Shown here piece after piece: positions 24,401 through 36,031 of a DNA stretch of 64,000 nucleotides. How positions within the stretch are numbered: the stretch's first letter is position 1; each line of letters begins with the position of its first letter. The stretch comes from Asterochloris sp. CNOR1 (Eukaryota > Chlorophyta > Trebouxiophyceae > Trebouxiales > Trebouxiaceae). Position numbers and translations under genes: made by a program. The DNA lies in NCBI GenBank assembly GCA_963969365.1, contig OZ017750.1, forward strand, positions 930,001-994,000, in the 5' to 3' direction. The notes under the pieces were generated by a model, which was not told the origin of the DNA, ran no database searches, and saw only the letters and a program-made list of their open reading frames with translations.

Positions 24401-27400
24401 GCCTCCAGCTGCTTTGAGCTTGGCCCCCAAGAAGTAATCTCTTGTACCTTTTCATGTAGATCGATATCTATTTGCCGAATCATTGTTCTGCATCACCACT
24501 CTCTCCAAGTAGCCACGTATGCCCAGCCCCACATGCACACTGTTTCTCCCTGCAGGCCCATGGACTTTGAGAACATCAACGTCCTGCACCAGCTGCGCTG
24601 CGGGGGTGTGCTGGAGGCTGTGCGCATCAGCTGCGCAGGGTACCCCACCAAAACCCCCTACGAGGACTTTGTCGACCACTTCTGGAACCTGGTTCCAGAG
24701 CTGCTGAGCAACCAGGAGCTGGATGACGTGGCGCTGAGCAAGGCTGTCCTGAAGAAGGCCAATCTTGTGGGGTACCAGTGCGGGCAGACCAAGGTGCGGG
24801 GATGCCCAGTCTGGAGTCCCGTTCTGCATCAAGGTCTGTCAAAAAGGGCTTGTCACTGCCAGTCAGGACTGTCTTCAAGGAGGCTCACTGTTGTGCGCAA
24901 GTGCAGAGACTCTCCGGGGTGCAGTTGCGCAGCAATGAGCCACACTCACCCTTGTGGCAGCAATTTGAGCAAAGAAGGGCACAGGAGGGAAGCCTGCCCC
25001 CATTACACATGCTGCACCCAGTGCAGACTTACAGAGATTGACCCAGGCTGCCTGTTGTCACACTGCGTGGACGCAGCGCAGTCCCTGGCCAGGTCGCTGC
25101 CATTGCAAGTGTCCAACAGGCTGGTTGGATGGCTGGCCCTCCCTGCAATGCCTCCTAAACCCTACTCCCTAACCCCTCCCCGGCGGCGCAGGGCCTGGCG
25201 CAGGTTCCAGCTCTAGCGCAATGTTCAGCTGATCTGTCCCTGCTGCAGGTGTTCCTGCGGGCAGGGCAGATGGCCGTGCTGGACAAGATGCGCACGGACA
25301 TGATGCACGAGGCGGCCGTCACCATCCAGCGTCACATCCAGGGCTTCATCGTCAGGCGGCGCTTCCTGCGCACACGCGCAGCCATTGTGCAGCTGCAGGT
25401 GACTGGGGAACCCCTGTGTGCTGTAGCGCAGGCATGGTGCTCTGCACTGCCAGGCGGCGCTTCTTGCGTGCCTGAGTGCCGCAGGGGACCAGGCGCAGCC
25501 CGATGGCATGTTCAAAGCCTCTTGTGGAGCAGCCAGAGGCCCTCTGCAGATGTGGGGTCGTGTGTGTGCTGAGCAGGCTGAGCTTGCCAGTTCCTGGCTC
25601 AATGTCCACGTGACTGCCATGCACCTGTGCCTCTGTGTGCCAAGCATGCCTGCAGCACACTCACAGTGCTGCACAGGAGCAACTCGCGGCACAGCCATGC
25701 AGACACCCCTTTGGAAGCTGCCCACATGCTGAGGGCTGCCCCCTGGGTGCAGGCTGGCGTCCGTGGCATGCGGGCGAGGGCAGACGCCAGGCGCAAGCGC
25801 CGCCTCCGGGCGGCCATCATCATCCAGAGCTGCGCACGTATGCATCGCCACAGGAGCCGCTTCTTGGAGCAGCGCGCTGCAGTGCTGGCCATCCAGTCGG
25901 CCTACAGGGGTCGGGTGGCCCGGACGCAGGCCATGGAGATTAGGTAGGCGCCCCAGCTGCCGCATGCTCAATGTCAGTGTCCCTGGCAGACGCATGGAGG
26001 CCCTGCTCATCAGCCCCAGGCAGCTTGCGCACTATGCTGCATGCGGTCGTACTTTGCAGGCATGGCGGTCCGGGTTGGATCCCCTGCAGATGTCTGTGCC
26101 TTAGTCAACCTTGGCCCTGAGCAACCTGGGCTGCGAAGAGTGCAGTACCCAGACCTGAGGCCGTCTGCAGTCTTGTTGCTGCGGATCTTGTTGCACCTGC
26201 AGGTGAAATAGGCTCAGGCAACTGTGGGCCTGTCTGGTGGTCGCTGCTGCATGTGGCTTTGCCACCAGAGGGTCTCAGGCAGTTGTGTGGGCTGCTCCCC
26301 TGGCTTGTGCCAGCCTGAGGACTTAGCCCTGGCGTCGCCAGGAACATCCAGGCAAGATTGCAGGACACTCATGTGGGCCCTCTCTGTTCTGTGCAGGCAG
26401 CAGAGGGCGGCAGTCTGCATCCAGCGCAGGTGGCGAGGCCACATCACTCGGCAGCGATATCTGCTGCATCGGCGCCGCGTGGTGCGTCTGCAATGCCTCT
26501 GGCGGGCCAAGCTGGCGCGGCGGGAACTGCGCAAGCGCCGCGCCAGCCAACGCGAGGCTGGCAAGCTGCTGCAGGTAAGGTTCCTCTGCCTTACTCAATG
26601 AGGCAAAGTCAGATGCTGGGCGCCAAGAGGGGGCCAATGCTAGTGTTGGCAAGAGGGGGCTGGCAAGGTGCTGCAGGCTAGCCCCCGGCAGGAGTCCTGT
26701 TCAGGCTCTGTTGCTGTGTTTCCGTGTCAATCAGCAGAAGACAGGTGCTGGCCGCCAGTGCCTTGACATGCTGGACAATGTCAGGCATCACCTGCCGCTG
26801 CCCAGAGAGCTTAGCTATATCTTCTGCTGCTCATCTCGGCAAATGTGGAACTTCACACAATAGCCAGTGTGGTGATACCCCGCTGCTTATGACGTGCAGG
26901 ATAAGAAGGCACTTGAGGACCGCCTCAAGGAGGTGCAGACCATCCTGGAGACAGTGCAGAACCAGCGCAATGAGCTGCGCCAGCTGTACAAGGTGGGGCC
27001 TGACCTGGCGCCCATGCCATGGAGTTGCCTCAGCTTGCTGCATGCCTGGCTGGCTGCTCTACGCAGCCTCAATGGCGCAGCCAACGGCTGCAGCCTGCTT
27101 GTCTGCATGTGTCCAGGTGCTTGCTGTCCGCAACACAGATGCCTGGTCGACGTGTTGTGCTTTGAGGTCTGTGTTGTGCTTATCATACATGCTGAAGATG
27201 GCAGGTCAACTGTCCTGGAAATTGCTGCTGCAGGAGGAGCGAGCCACCCGGGAGGCCACAGAGACCCAGCTGGCAGCTGCCGTGCACGAGGCTGAGGAGG
27301 CTACAGCCAGCGCTCAGCAGCAGGCTATCCAGCAGCTGGCAGACGAGGTGAGTCCCATCAGCTTCTGCACGGTCAGCCAAGCACATCAAGCACATGCGCA

Positions 27401-30400
27401 GCTGCACTGCTGCCGCTTGTGCAGCTTGATGGGCAGAGTCATAGAGCTGCATTGAGGCCCAGTCCTGTTCATGGTTAGATTGATCCCAACATATGAGCAG
27501 TGGGATACTGCTGATTGCCCAGCCCTGCTTGGCCACTCCCCACGAGTCTTCCCGACCAGTGCACAATGTTGGGCTCAAGTGCCAAGCGCCAGGCACTGGA
27601 GGGAGCAACTGGCAGCAGTGAGTCTCCCCAATACCTTGAGTGGTATAGGCGCCAGTTGGTACCCTTCTCCTTCTCAGACACAAGCAGCTGCTTTGCAGAC
27701 TGCCAAGCGCCAGGCACCAGTACGGCAGCAGGCCTCTGGTAGTATCTCAAGTGGCACTTTCCTGCGTGGCAGCTCTGAGAGGCAGTCTGGAGATATCGGT
27801 TGATATCTTGCAGACTGTCAAGCCTGCCAGGCACTGAAACAGCAGCCGCCTTCTGGTAGTGCTTAGAGCTTGCATGGCAGCTTGAGAGGAACTTCAGGTG
27901 TTGTATTCATGCCCTGCAGACTGTTCAGCGCCAGGCACTTTAGGAGCAGCCCGCTTCTTGCAGTGTTTGACAGACTGAGGACATCACAAGTATTCTACTC
28001 ATGCGCTGCAGACTGCCAAGCGGGAATTCAGGTGTTGTGTTCCTGCCCTGCAGACAGCCAAACGTCCAGGCACCGGAGGAGCAGCTGGCTTCTTGCATTG
28101 TTCCAAGGAATGAGCCAATCTTAGGTATTCAATGCATGCACCGCAGACTGCCAAGCGCCAGGCTCTGGAGGAACAGCTGGCAGAGCTGAGGAAGCAGGCA
28201 CAGTCATCTATGGACCAGGCCAATACAGTGAAGGCGCGCCTGCAGTCCGAGCTGATCACTGCTCAGCAGAAGATGGCGTCCCTGCAGAAGGAGCGCTCAG
28301 AAGTGGAGGTCAGCTGAGGCATGCATGCAGAGGCGCTGCCTTCTTCGTACAGGCACAGCAAAATTTGCTAATGTCACACTGCAGTCAGCTCATCAACGGT
28401 GGACATGCTCTGGTGTTGCAGCTTTGCTGTCTCTTGTTTCCATCCTGTGGTAGCTCAACACTGTTGTACAAAACATCAAATCTGCTTATCACTATGAGCA
28501 TGCTCTGTGCATGCACGCGAGCAGGTTGATTATGTCAAACCTGCTGCAATCAGCTGCCTAAATCCACGTCCCTATGCCCCCCCTGCTTTGCAAAGCAAGG
28601 CAGGACGCCCAAGCATCTGCCTTCCAGCTGTTGTGGAACCACCCCCCCTGCCAAGTTGCACATCAATTCCTGCAGAACAAGGGCATCGCTGTAAAGGATG
28701 ACCTCATGACACGCCTGAGCAATGCCATCAAGCAGCGGGACGTGGCGCGGGAGGAGGCTCTGCTGGCCAAGGAGGAGCTCAAGAAGATGCAGGCAAGCCC
28801 CAGGGATGGGCAGGCGTGCAGCATGCACATGCGATCGATGCGCCTGGTTGTGTGTGCCTGGGGCAGCTCTGGTTGTGGAGCGTCCCCTTGCAGTACGAGG
28901 TCGAAAGCATCCGCTGTGCCTGTACCGACTCTTTCCTCGACCGCAGACCAGCGCTGTGTGCACAGGCAGGGATGTATGTGTCACACCCCAGCCACTGCAT
29001 GCTGTGGACCCTCAGGACTGACCATGCTGTTCACATGCTGCCTGCAGGAGGACTTGGAGACTGGGGCCCTGCAGGCGGCGCCCAAGGCTGGAGTCGGGGC
29101 TCCAGGCAGCCCCGAGGTGGCCCAGCAGCAGCCAGGGCCACAGCTGGGGCGGGTGTCGGAGTCAGGGTCCCCACAGCAGGTGGTGCCCCCGCAGCAGCAA
29201 CAGCATCTGCCGCCGCAGCCACAGGCAGCCCCTGCGGACCCTGGTGAGCTGCTGCTCCCTCCCCAACCTGCTGCAGCCTGCTTCATACTGTCCTGACGCT
29301 TCCCTGCATGTGGCCAGGCAGCGCTCCCGAGCGTACATGTCTAGTGTCCTGCACAGCCTGGCTGGCATGCTGCTGACAGCAAGGAGGCTTGGTGCCTGCA
29401 GGCCGCATCAGCATGCCACGACGGTATGTGGGCACACCTACAACGCCGCAGAGGCCAGAGGCCAATGGGATTCCAGCAGGCTATGGGAGCATGAGACCTA
29501 GCCCCAGCCCAGGTAGCTTGCAGCAACCCTGCGCTGCCCTGCTTGTCTGCAACCTTCCTGTGGCGAGGACCGCTCATCTCCTTCGGCAAGCCATGCACTG
29601 CCTGGCTGGACTGGGAGGGCATGGACTGGCAAAGCGGTTTGGCAGCACTTGCAGCAGCTGCATGCCACCACTTCACCACCTGCATGCACCTCCTGCAGGT
29701 GTTGTGCGGCGCCTCAGCGACAATGGAGCCCTGTCCCCAGCGGGCAGCATTGACGCCAGCGTGCATGGCATGCCCGATGGCATCTCAGACGCCGACCGGA
29801 AGCAGCGGGAACTGTACACGCGGCAGCAGCAGCTGCTGCGGGAGCAGCGGACTGCTGACCAGGAGAAACTGCTGGCCACCATTTCAGGTGCGTGTGTGCT
29901 GCCTCCGCAACCCTGCTTGCTGCCCCTGGCTGCCCAGTCAGGAGAAGCCGCTGGCCCACCATCTCAGGGGGGAGTGGTCCGCCTCAGCACCCCTTCTTAC
30001 TGCGCTAGCATCTGCACAGACTCCCACACCAGGTGCCGCTGCTGGCCCACCACCTGAGGTGAGTGTGATCGGCCTCAGCAGCCCAGCTTGCTGTCCCAGG
30101 TTGCCACACTGCTGGTCACCATCTCAGGTGCGGCAAACATGTCTTGGGCTTGATTGCCCGCTGTGGCTGGCTCAGCAACTGTTCTTTGTCACTGGCCCCT
30201 GTCTCAGGGGTCTGCCTGCCCCAGGGGTCTGCCTGCCCACACGTTCAGGTGCACACCACAGGCCTGCTGTTCACAGCTGGGGGCATTCCTAAGCGTGTGC
30301 AGGCCCCAGTGGCCCATGGTGGCAGCTGCTGTTCACCGCTGGGGGCGTTCCTGACCGTGTGCGGGATGCTGCACACCATGTCTGCCCGGCTGGCGGCTGG

Positions 30401-33400
30401 GGTGCGCTGCAGTGCACCTGATAGAGCAGGGCTGCATTGCATACAGACGCGTGCAGGCACATGCATCTGTTTGAGGATGTGCTGCATGCCTTTGTAAGCC
30501 ATCTAGGCCTGAGCACAGTGTGGAGTGTCCCTTGCACTGTTGCTGCTCTGCAACCCTTTGCTGCCCTGCTGCAGATAATCTTGGCTTCCACCAGGGTCGT
30601 CCGCTGGCGGCTGTGGTCATCTTCAGGTCAGCCCCTGCCACCAGGCCATGCAGTCACGCTCAACAATTTGCTGCCCGTGTGGCTCTCGCCGGCAGCAGCC
30701 TGACTCCAGTCAAAGCTTTGCTCCGAGCAGCTAAGCCCACTTGCGCATCCCTGCTTCCGCATGAGAGTGTGCTACAGCCCCATGATTCTGTCTGCACCCC
30801 ATTCCACACGGGGCCACCGCATCTTTTGCTGCAAGTGCTGCCTGGCATTTCCCAAAGAGCAGAGCTGTCTGGCCCCCCTCTCCTGAGTGCTGCTTGGCAC
30901 GCCCGTCAACAGGACGGACTTGGCCTGGCCCCTCTCCTGGCGGTTGTCCTGGGCCAGCCTGTCACCTTGCCTTACAAGGCAGAGGATATCACCTGACTCT
31001 GTTCTCAATGCGTCCCTGCGCTGGCGTGCAGGTCGTGCTTGCAGTGGAAGGTCTTCCAGGCAGACCGCACGGTGCTTTTTGACAAAATCATCAACTCCAT
31101 GGGCAGCCAGATTGAGCAACAGCAGGACAACAACGGGTGCCTGGCCTACTGGCTGAGCAACACTGTCACCCTCCTGTACCTGCTGCAGCGGAATATCAAG
31201 CCAGCCAGCGGGGGATCCTACAACTCACGCCTCAGGGCTTCGCCGACGCAGAGGTGAGCAGGGGATGCGCCCTCCTGCGCTCTCTGGCACGTCATTGCCC
31301 TCTAGATTTCATGATTCTGCAAGGGCACAGTTAGACTTGACATCATTGTTGAGGTTTGCTTGTGCAGGGGTGGTGGGGGCCTGCAAGGAGCTTGCATCTG
31401 CTTTGCCTCTGCACCAGCACAGACGCTGCACATGCCATGGAAGGTTGTGTGATTGAAAGAGAGCTCTAGAGGGGTACTCCCGCTGCTATGCAGTCCTATA
31501 CCATGCGCCAATGTGTGCCAGGCTGCAGCAGGTTCAGCTGGCTGTGCCTCTGTCTGTGCCTGTCGCCACCTACTGCATGTGCTCTGCTGCAGCAGCTGCG
31601 GCTGGCTGGGCTCTCTCAAGGACGTGCACGCACATGCACATTGCTGGCCTGCGCCTCCTCTCATGCTGCCGCCTGCCTTGCTGCAGCAGTCGCAGCTGGT
31701 TGGGCTCCTCCAAGGGAACATTCACCAGCTTCTTCAGCCGAACAGGGCACTCTAGCGGCGTGGACCAGGCGCAGGCCAGCATCCACGGTGGGGCAGCCGG
31801 CAGCCACTTCCGACAGGCAAGCAGATACACCCCTGGGCAACGCCTGTGCACATTGCTGCAGTGCTGACTGATGGGGCTGACTTTCACAGAACTTGACTCC
31901 CTGATGCACTATCATCAGGTAGCTCACTGATGCACTGCATCATGCTCATGGGTATGCTGGATATGCGCAAGGGAGCTCACTGGTGCCTATATACATAAAA
32001 CACATTGAGTGGGGAGTAAACACCAGGTTGTTTGAGCCAGCTTACTTTCTCAGCTTGTTCTGCATCCTTTCCACGCAAAAATCGCCTGCCACAGGGACAG
32101 AATCTGTACCCTCTATGCGTGTATGCCCATCTCTGAACCGCAGAGAAGTTGCAGCACCACAGCACCCTTTGCTGCAAATGAAGACCACGTACGCAGTCCC
32201 GCTTCTCAAGCAGCTGCTGGGCCCATTGCTGCAAGGAAAAGGGCCCAAGTGCTGTACCTTGCTGTCTGCGTACAGCCAACTGCTGCAGCGATACAGAGTT
32301 TCCTTGATTGCAGGTGGAGGCCAAATACCCCGCCCTGCTGTTCAAGCAGCAGCTGGACGCTTTTGTGCAGAAGATCTTCCCCATGCTGCGCGACAACGTG
32401 AAGAAGGAGATCACTCCCCAGCTGGCGGCCTGCATCCACGCCCCGCGGACTGCCACCACGCGCAGCCGGCGGACCATGAACCCAGGGCAACCGTCGGACT
32501 CCCAAGGCACGCTGGGTGGTGTAGGCGAGCCGCTGCTGCCTGCCTGCCTGCCCCTGCCACTGGGAATGACCTGCCAGCTGTGGACCACTGCCGATGGCAT
32601 TGTTGTCAGAGGACCCCCTGCTGACAATGACCTGCCAGTCATGGCCCGCTGCCAGGCACAATGCTCTCAGCTGGCACGCAAGCGTTGGTCAATGTGGGGT
32701 GCCCCAAGTGTGGCCGCTCTGCCTGCAGACTGCTGCATGTGGCTGCTGTCAGCTGGCCTCTCTGGATGCATGGTCCTGAATGCAACAAGGGCCTGATTGC
32801 CAACCTTGATTGTCTTTTGGCAAGCTGGTTCAGCGCCGCGTGGTCTGCTGTCTGGCTTGGCATACTGCATGGCCAAACATGTGGCAACCTCTCAGGTACC
32901 TGCCCATCTTTGCACCAGCTGTCCTGCTTCCTGCCTCTTGAGTGGCTAGCTCAAGGCAACATGTGTCTGAGCAGGAATGGCGGGTGCTGGGCGGATGCTC
33001 ACCTCACACACCTCTACCCTGCGCAACTCGGCGGGCGCAACCACTCAGCTGAGCCCCCACTGGCGCAACATCCTCAACGTGTTTGATCAGCTGCTGGCCA
33101 CTCTCAAGCAGAACAATGTGCCCCCCTTCCTGGTGAGCTGCCTGCTGGCTTGTCAGCAGCACTGGCCTGGTTGCTTGTGGGCATCATGTCTGTGCCTCAC
33201 CTGTGTAAAATCACTGATGCTAGCGTCCATGCTGATGCCGAGCCACATGGCAGTCTTGAGATCTCTGCTTAGCGAAAACCAAAAACCATGCTGAGGCTGC
33301 TCAATGACTGTTTTGCCCACTTGTGTACATCCCAATCTTCGCTACCATCCTGCGAAACCAGCACGCTGCCCCACAGTGTCTGTGCAGGATCAAAGCTACC

Positions 33401-35360
33401 GGCGCCCATATGCCACTCTGAAAGCATGCACTCTACAGCTCTGCTGCCCTCTGGTTGCAGGTGCGCAAGCTGTTCCAGCAGCTCTTCTCCTTCGTCAATG
33501 TGCAGCTCTTCAACCAGCTGCTGCTGCGGCGTGAGTGCTGCAGCTTCAGCAATGGGGAGTACGTGAAGACGGGGCTAGCAGAGGTCGAGAATTGGATCCA
33601 CTGCGCGGGCAGTGAGTGGGTTGGGGAGTCGTGGGAGGAGCTGCGCTACATCCGCCAGGTGGGCTGAGGCCTTGACAAGCGCGTCAGGCACTGCTTAAGC
33701 ATGTCATGCAAGCCCAAGAACTGTGCTTGCGCTGAGAAACAGCAACCCTTGGAGGTCAAACTGTGAGGGAATGTGAACTGGACTGGCAGCACGTTGCTGG
33801 TTGGGCAAGCAATCAGAGTCAAACCAAACAGTGCAGCATGGTCAGGCGGGCTGAGACAGCAAGTTCTGGGAAAACGCAGTAAACCTAGGTGGCTGCTGGG
33901 TGCTAATTGGGATGAGGGGTTTGGACGCTGAACAGACAGAGCAGCTAGCTGTGGGGGTCCCGGTGAGAGGGCGCATGCACTGGAGCGGCTGCCTGGTGCT
34001 AAGCAGGAAGCTTGCAAGCTTACTAGACAATGCAGCATGGTGATGGTGCCAACTGTTTGTTCTCTTGCTGGGCAATTTGGCAAGTGGGCTCCTAGCAGGG
34101 GGCCTGCTTTAACGCAGCGCTAGGGCAAGCCTTAGAGACATGCAGTCTGCCTCACCTGTGCAACAGCTTCACGGCAGCTCCCGTTCTCTCCTGCCTGCAG
34201 GCGGTGCAGTTCTTGGTGATCCACCAGAAGCACAAGAAGAGTCTGGAGGAGATCACCAATGACCTGTGCCCCGTGCTCAGCGTGCAGCAGCTGTACCGCA
34301 TCAGGTCAGTCCTCCAGGCAGCACTTGCATGCCCCATCTGCACGACCCCCTCCAAGCGGCGCCTACGTGCGCCATCTGCATGTGCCCTGTATATGTTTCA
34401 ACACCCCCGTCTGGAGCCAGCGCACCAGCTGCTGCAGTGTGCCCTGCGAGTGCATGCATCGCTGCAGACGTGGAAAGGTGAGATGTTGCTGACTCTGCAA
34501 TTGCCTAGCCGACGCCAACTGCAGCTGAGGCAATATGCTACATGGTGCTGCCAGTGACAAGTCCTGACAGGGTCCAGGGCAGGACTGTGACTTATTACGA
34601 TGGAAAGCACCTCTGCAGGTCCCATGCTTGAGCCTGCAGCACCATGCTCTGGACCAACCCCCAGGGTGCCCACCACACCTCGCTTGTCTGCTTGCCCTGG
34701 ACTCAAACAACCCCCAAAGTGCTCATCTGCTCCTGTTGTGCCTGCCCTGCAGCACCATGTACTGGGATGACAGGTATGGGACTGAAACGGTGAGCCATGA
34801 CGTGCTGGGACGCATGAAGCAGCTGATGGTGGACAACAACACGGCCGCCAGTCACAGCTTCCTGCTGGACGATGACTCCAGCATCCCCTTCTCGCTGGAC
34901 GACATCTCCCAGCTCATGGAGGACAAGGTGGGACCCGCAGCTCAGCACACCCCGTTGATCACCCTTTTCTTGAGCCTGGCACAAGACAGACAGTGTGGGG
35001 CCTCACTTGTGTGGTGGCTGTACAGCAAGTATGAATGTAGTGGAGGCTGGGGTCATGGCTGCGCTGCATGTGGGTGCTGTGGGTGCTGCATCGAGCTCTG
35101 TGCAACACTTGCTGTGCGGCTCAGTGCTGCAGTGCCAGCTGAGGTGGCTGCTACCTTGCACGAGGCGTGGAGCTGCCTGTTTTGCTCCTCCGCAAGTGCC
35201 TGCTGCACACAGGGCCCCCCTCTGAGGAAGTGTCATGAAAGTCGCCCTTGCCCTGCAGGACATGTACAGCGAGGTACCAGTGCCCCTCAGCCTCAAAGAC
35301 AGCAGGTCCTTCGACTTTCTGCAAAGGGATCTGCGTAGGGGAAGCTTAGGGGACACCTGA
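18418..35360 (+). CDS. Class XI myosin heavy chain
   Basis: Actin-based organelle motor of the plant/algal class XI (myosin V-like). Exon 1 (18418-18612) encodes the SH3-like N-terminus ([20 protein letters not shown]). Exon 2 (19305-19568) starts [20 protein letters not shown]. Motor motifs: P-loop [14 protein letters not shown] (20110-20223), switch [11 protein letters not shown] (about 20660), switch [10 protein letters not shown] (about 22635), [18 protein letters not shown] (about 22695), and the SH1-helix region [20 protein letters not shown] (about 24585). The neck has six IQ motifs over 25250-26573 (e.g. [38 protein letters not shown]). Coiled-coil exons run from 26900 to 28792. The globular DIL tail spans about 30580-35360: [20 protein letters not shown] (31140), [14 protein letters not shown] (32314), [20 protein letters not shown] (33060), and a final exon ending GSLGDT. 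The order matches plant myosin XI end to end and it looks intact. Two introns appear to be GC-AG, and several contain copies of their own exon edges. Confidence 0.94.
19533..19697 (+). repeat. Myosin exon 2 end and donor duplicated in the next intron
   Basis: The exon end plus GT donor at about 19533-19575 (coding [12 protein letters not shown]) is repeated with mismatches at 19652-19697, inside the following intron. The copy keeps GAGGCAG and AGCCAGTCCA, but its donor reads GC instead of GT. Spacing is about 120 bp. Confidence 0.75.
26551..26682 (+). repeat. Myosin IQ-exon end duplicated in its intron
   Basis: The exon terminus GGCTGGCAAGCTGCTGCAG, ending at 26573 before a GTAAGG donor, recurs at 26659-26677 with one mismatch, followed by GC rather than GT. 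A partial intermediate copy lies near 26618-26645. Confidence 0.6.
27570..28195 (+). repeat. Array of six decayed copies of a splice acceptor plus exon start (myosin coiled coil)
   Basis: The genuine exon begins at 28146 with ACTGCCAAGCGCCAGGCTCT after a CGCAG acceptor. Upstream the same edge recurs with starts near 27577, 27699, 27814, 27920, 28012 and 28054. Spacings are about 122, 115, 106, 92, 42 and 92 bp. Five of the six copies keep a GCAG acceptor, all keep the start of the exon-like segment, and some also keep GAGCAGCTGGC further in. Between copies runs a shared spacer with TTCAGGTGTTGT and CATGC elements. Divergence suggests successive tandem duplications of different ages. Confidence 0.85.
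29863..30125 (+). repeat. Repeated exon end plus donor (myosin)
   Basis: The exon end GAGAAACTGCTGGCCACCAT, followed by TTCAG and a GT donor (29864-29888), is followed in the intron by imperfect copies near 29941-29970, 30036-30060 and 30103-30130. Each keeps CTGCTGG(C/T)C(C)ACCA and a CAG/GAG edge before GGT or GGG. CCGCCTCAGC-type spacers are shared by the copies. Confidence 0.7.
30271..30365 (+). repeat. Imperfect tandem repeat, about 60-bp period (myosin intron)
   Basis: Two copies of a unit containing GCTGGGGGCATTCCTAAGCG (30276) and GCTGGGGGCGTTCCTGACCG (30338) lie in the intron before the DIL-domain exons. It is separate from the exon-edge repeat just upstream. Confidence 0.7.
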
Positions 35361-35702
35361 CACCTGACAGCCCCTCGCCCCCCGCCCAGATGTTCAGCTG
35401 CCTGCGCGCAGTGCTGCTTAAATTATCTAATGTCTTCATAGGCAAACAGTTGGTACGCCGACCCCTAGTGTCCATGAGTAAGCCCAGTGTTCTTGGCAGC
35501 CTCCTGTGCCAGGTTAATTGCAAGCAACGTCGTCCCCATTGCCTTTCCTGCATTCATTTTGCCGTGTACATTGGCTTGAACTGCCGGACTTCAGAGAGCA
35601 TAAAGCAGCGTGTAAGGTTGTCTGATGGGGAGTGGCAGGGGAGCATGCAAAGTCTGAAGCACAATTGTCAACGTCAACTTGGAGGGTGGTGCTGGCGGCT
35701 GC
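35361..35702. other. Convergent 3' UTR space, myosin / TOM7
   Basis: No exon is seen in these 342 bases. A plus-strand TGTAA at 35611-35615 lies about 250 nt after the myosin stop and only about 90 bp from the TOM7 stop, so the two 3' UTRs probably overlap. Confidence 0.55.
35611..35615 (+). terminator. TGTAA polyadenylation motif for myosin
   Basis: TGTAA about 250 nt after the myosin stop, matching the spacing seen for leuC and CAP-H2. Confidence 0.45.
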
Positions 35703-35938
35703 TCAGACTGGTAGGAACAGCTGGATGGGGTGAAACCTGGGCTCTGTCTTGAAGTAGGCCAGCAATATGATGGTGGGGATGAAGCCCACATGCACGATTG
35801 GCTGCAGCAGGAGCATCAGAGGCTCAGTGGGTGACATGGCCGCACAGATGTGCAATTGTTGAAGCTCACCTTTGCGATCGACACGGCCTGATCATAGTAG
35901 TAGTTGGCTTGCCTCTGGAGCTGCTTCAGGTCAGCCAT
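35703..35938 (-). CDS. TOM7: Mitochondrial import pore subunit TOM7 (55 aa, two exons)
   Basis: Small outer-membrane protein that stabilises or modulates the TOM translocase. Exon 1 (35938-35870) encodes MADLKQLQRQANYYYDQAVS and IAK. A GT-AG intron (35869-35802) follows. Exon 2 (35801-35703) encodes PIVHVGFIPTIILLAYFK and TEPRFHPIQLFLPV, then TGA. The GFIP-hydrophobic-(S/T)(D/E)P-LL/F-P pattern matches the conserved TOM7 core (compare the plant HYGFIPFVII...DPKP...LLSPV). One transmembrane segment is visible, about residues 24-39. At 55 residues it is as short as the fungal and animal forms and lacks the longer N-terminus of land plants. It shares a 93-bp divergent promoter with the gene at 36032. 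Confidence 0.85.
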
Positions 35939-36031
35939 TTTGCTTGACAGGCCTGCTTGAACAAGACACTCAGAACTCTAAATACAAGACATTGGCCAGA
36001 CCTTTTTGACCAGACCTTGTGCTTCACAAAC
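35939..36031. promoter_or_regulatory. Shared divergent promoter, TOM7 / fibrillin-like gene
   Basis: There are only 93 bp between the TOM7 start and the tentative plus-strand start at 36032. The spacing depends on the latter start, which is uncertain. An AT-rich patch (CTAAATACAAG) lies near 35978, but there is no clear TATA box. Confidence 0.4.
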
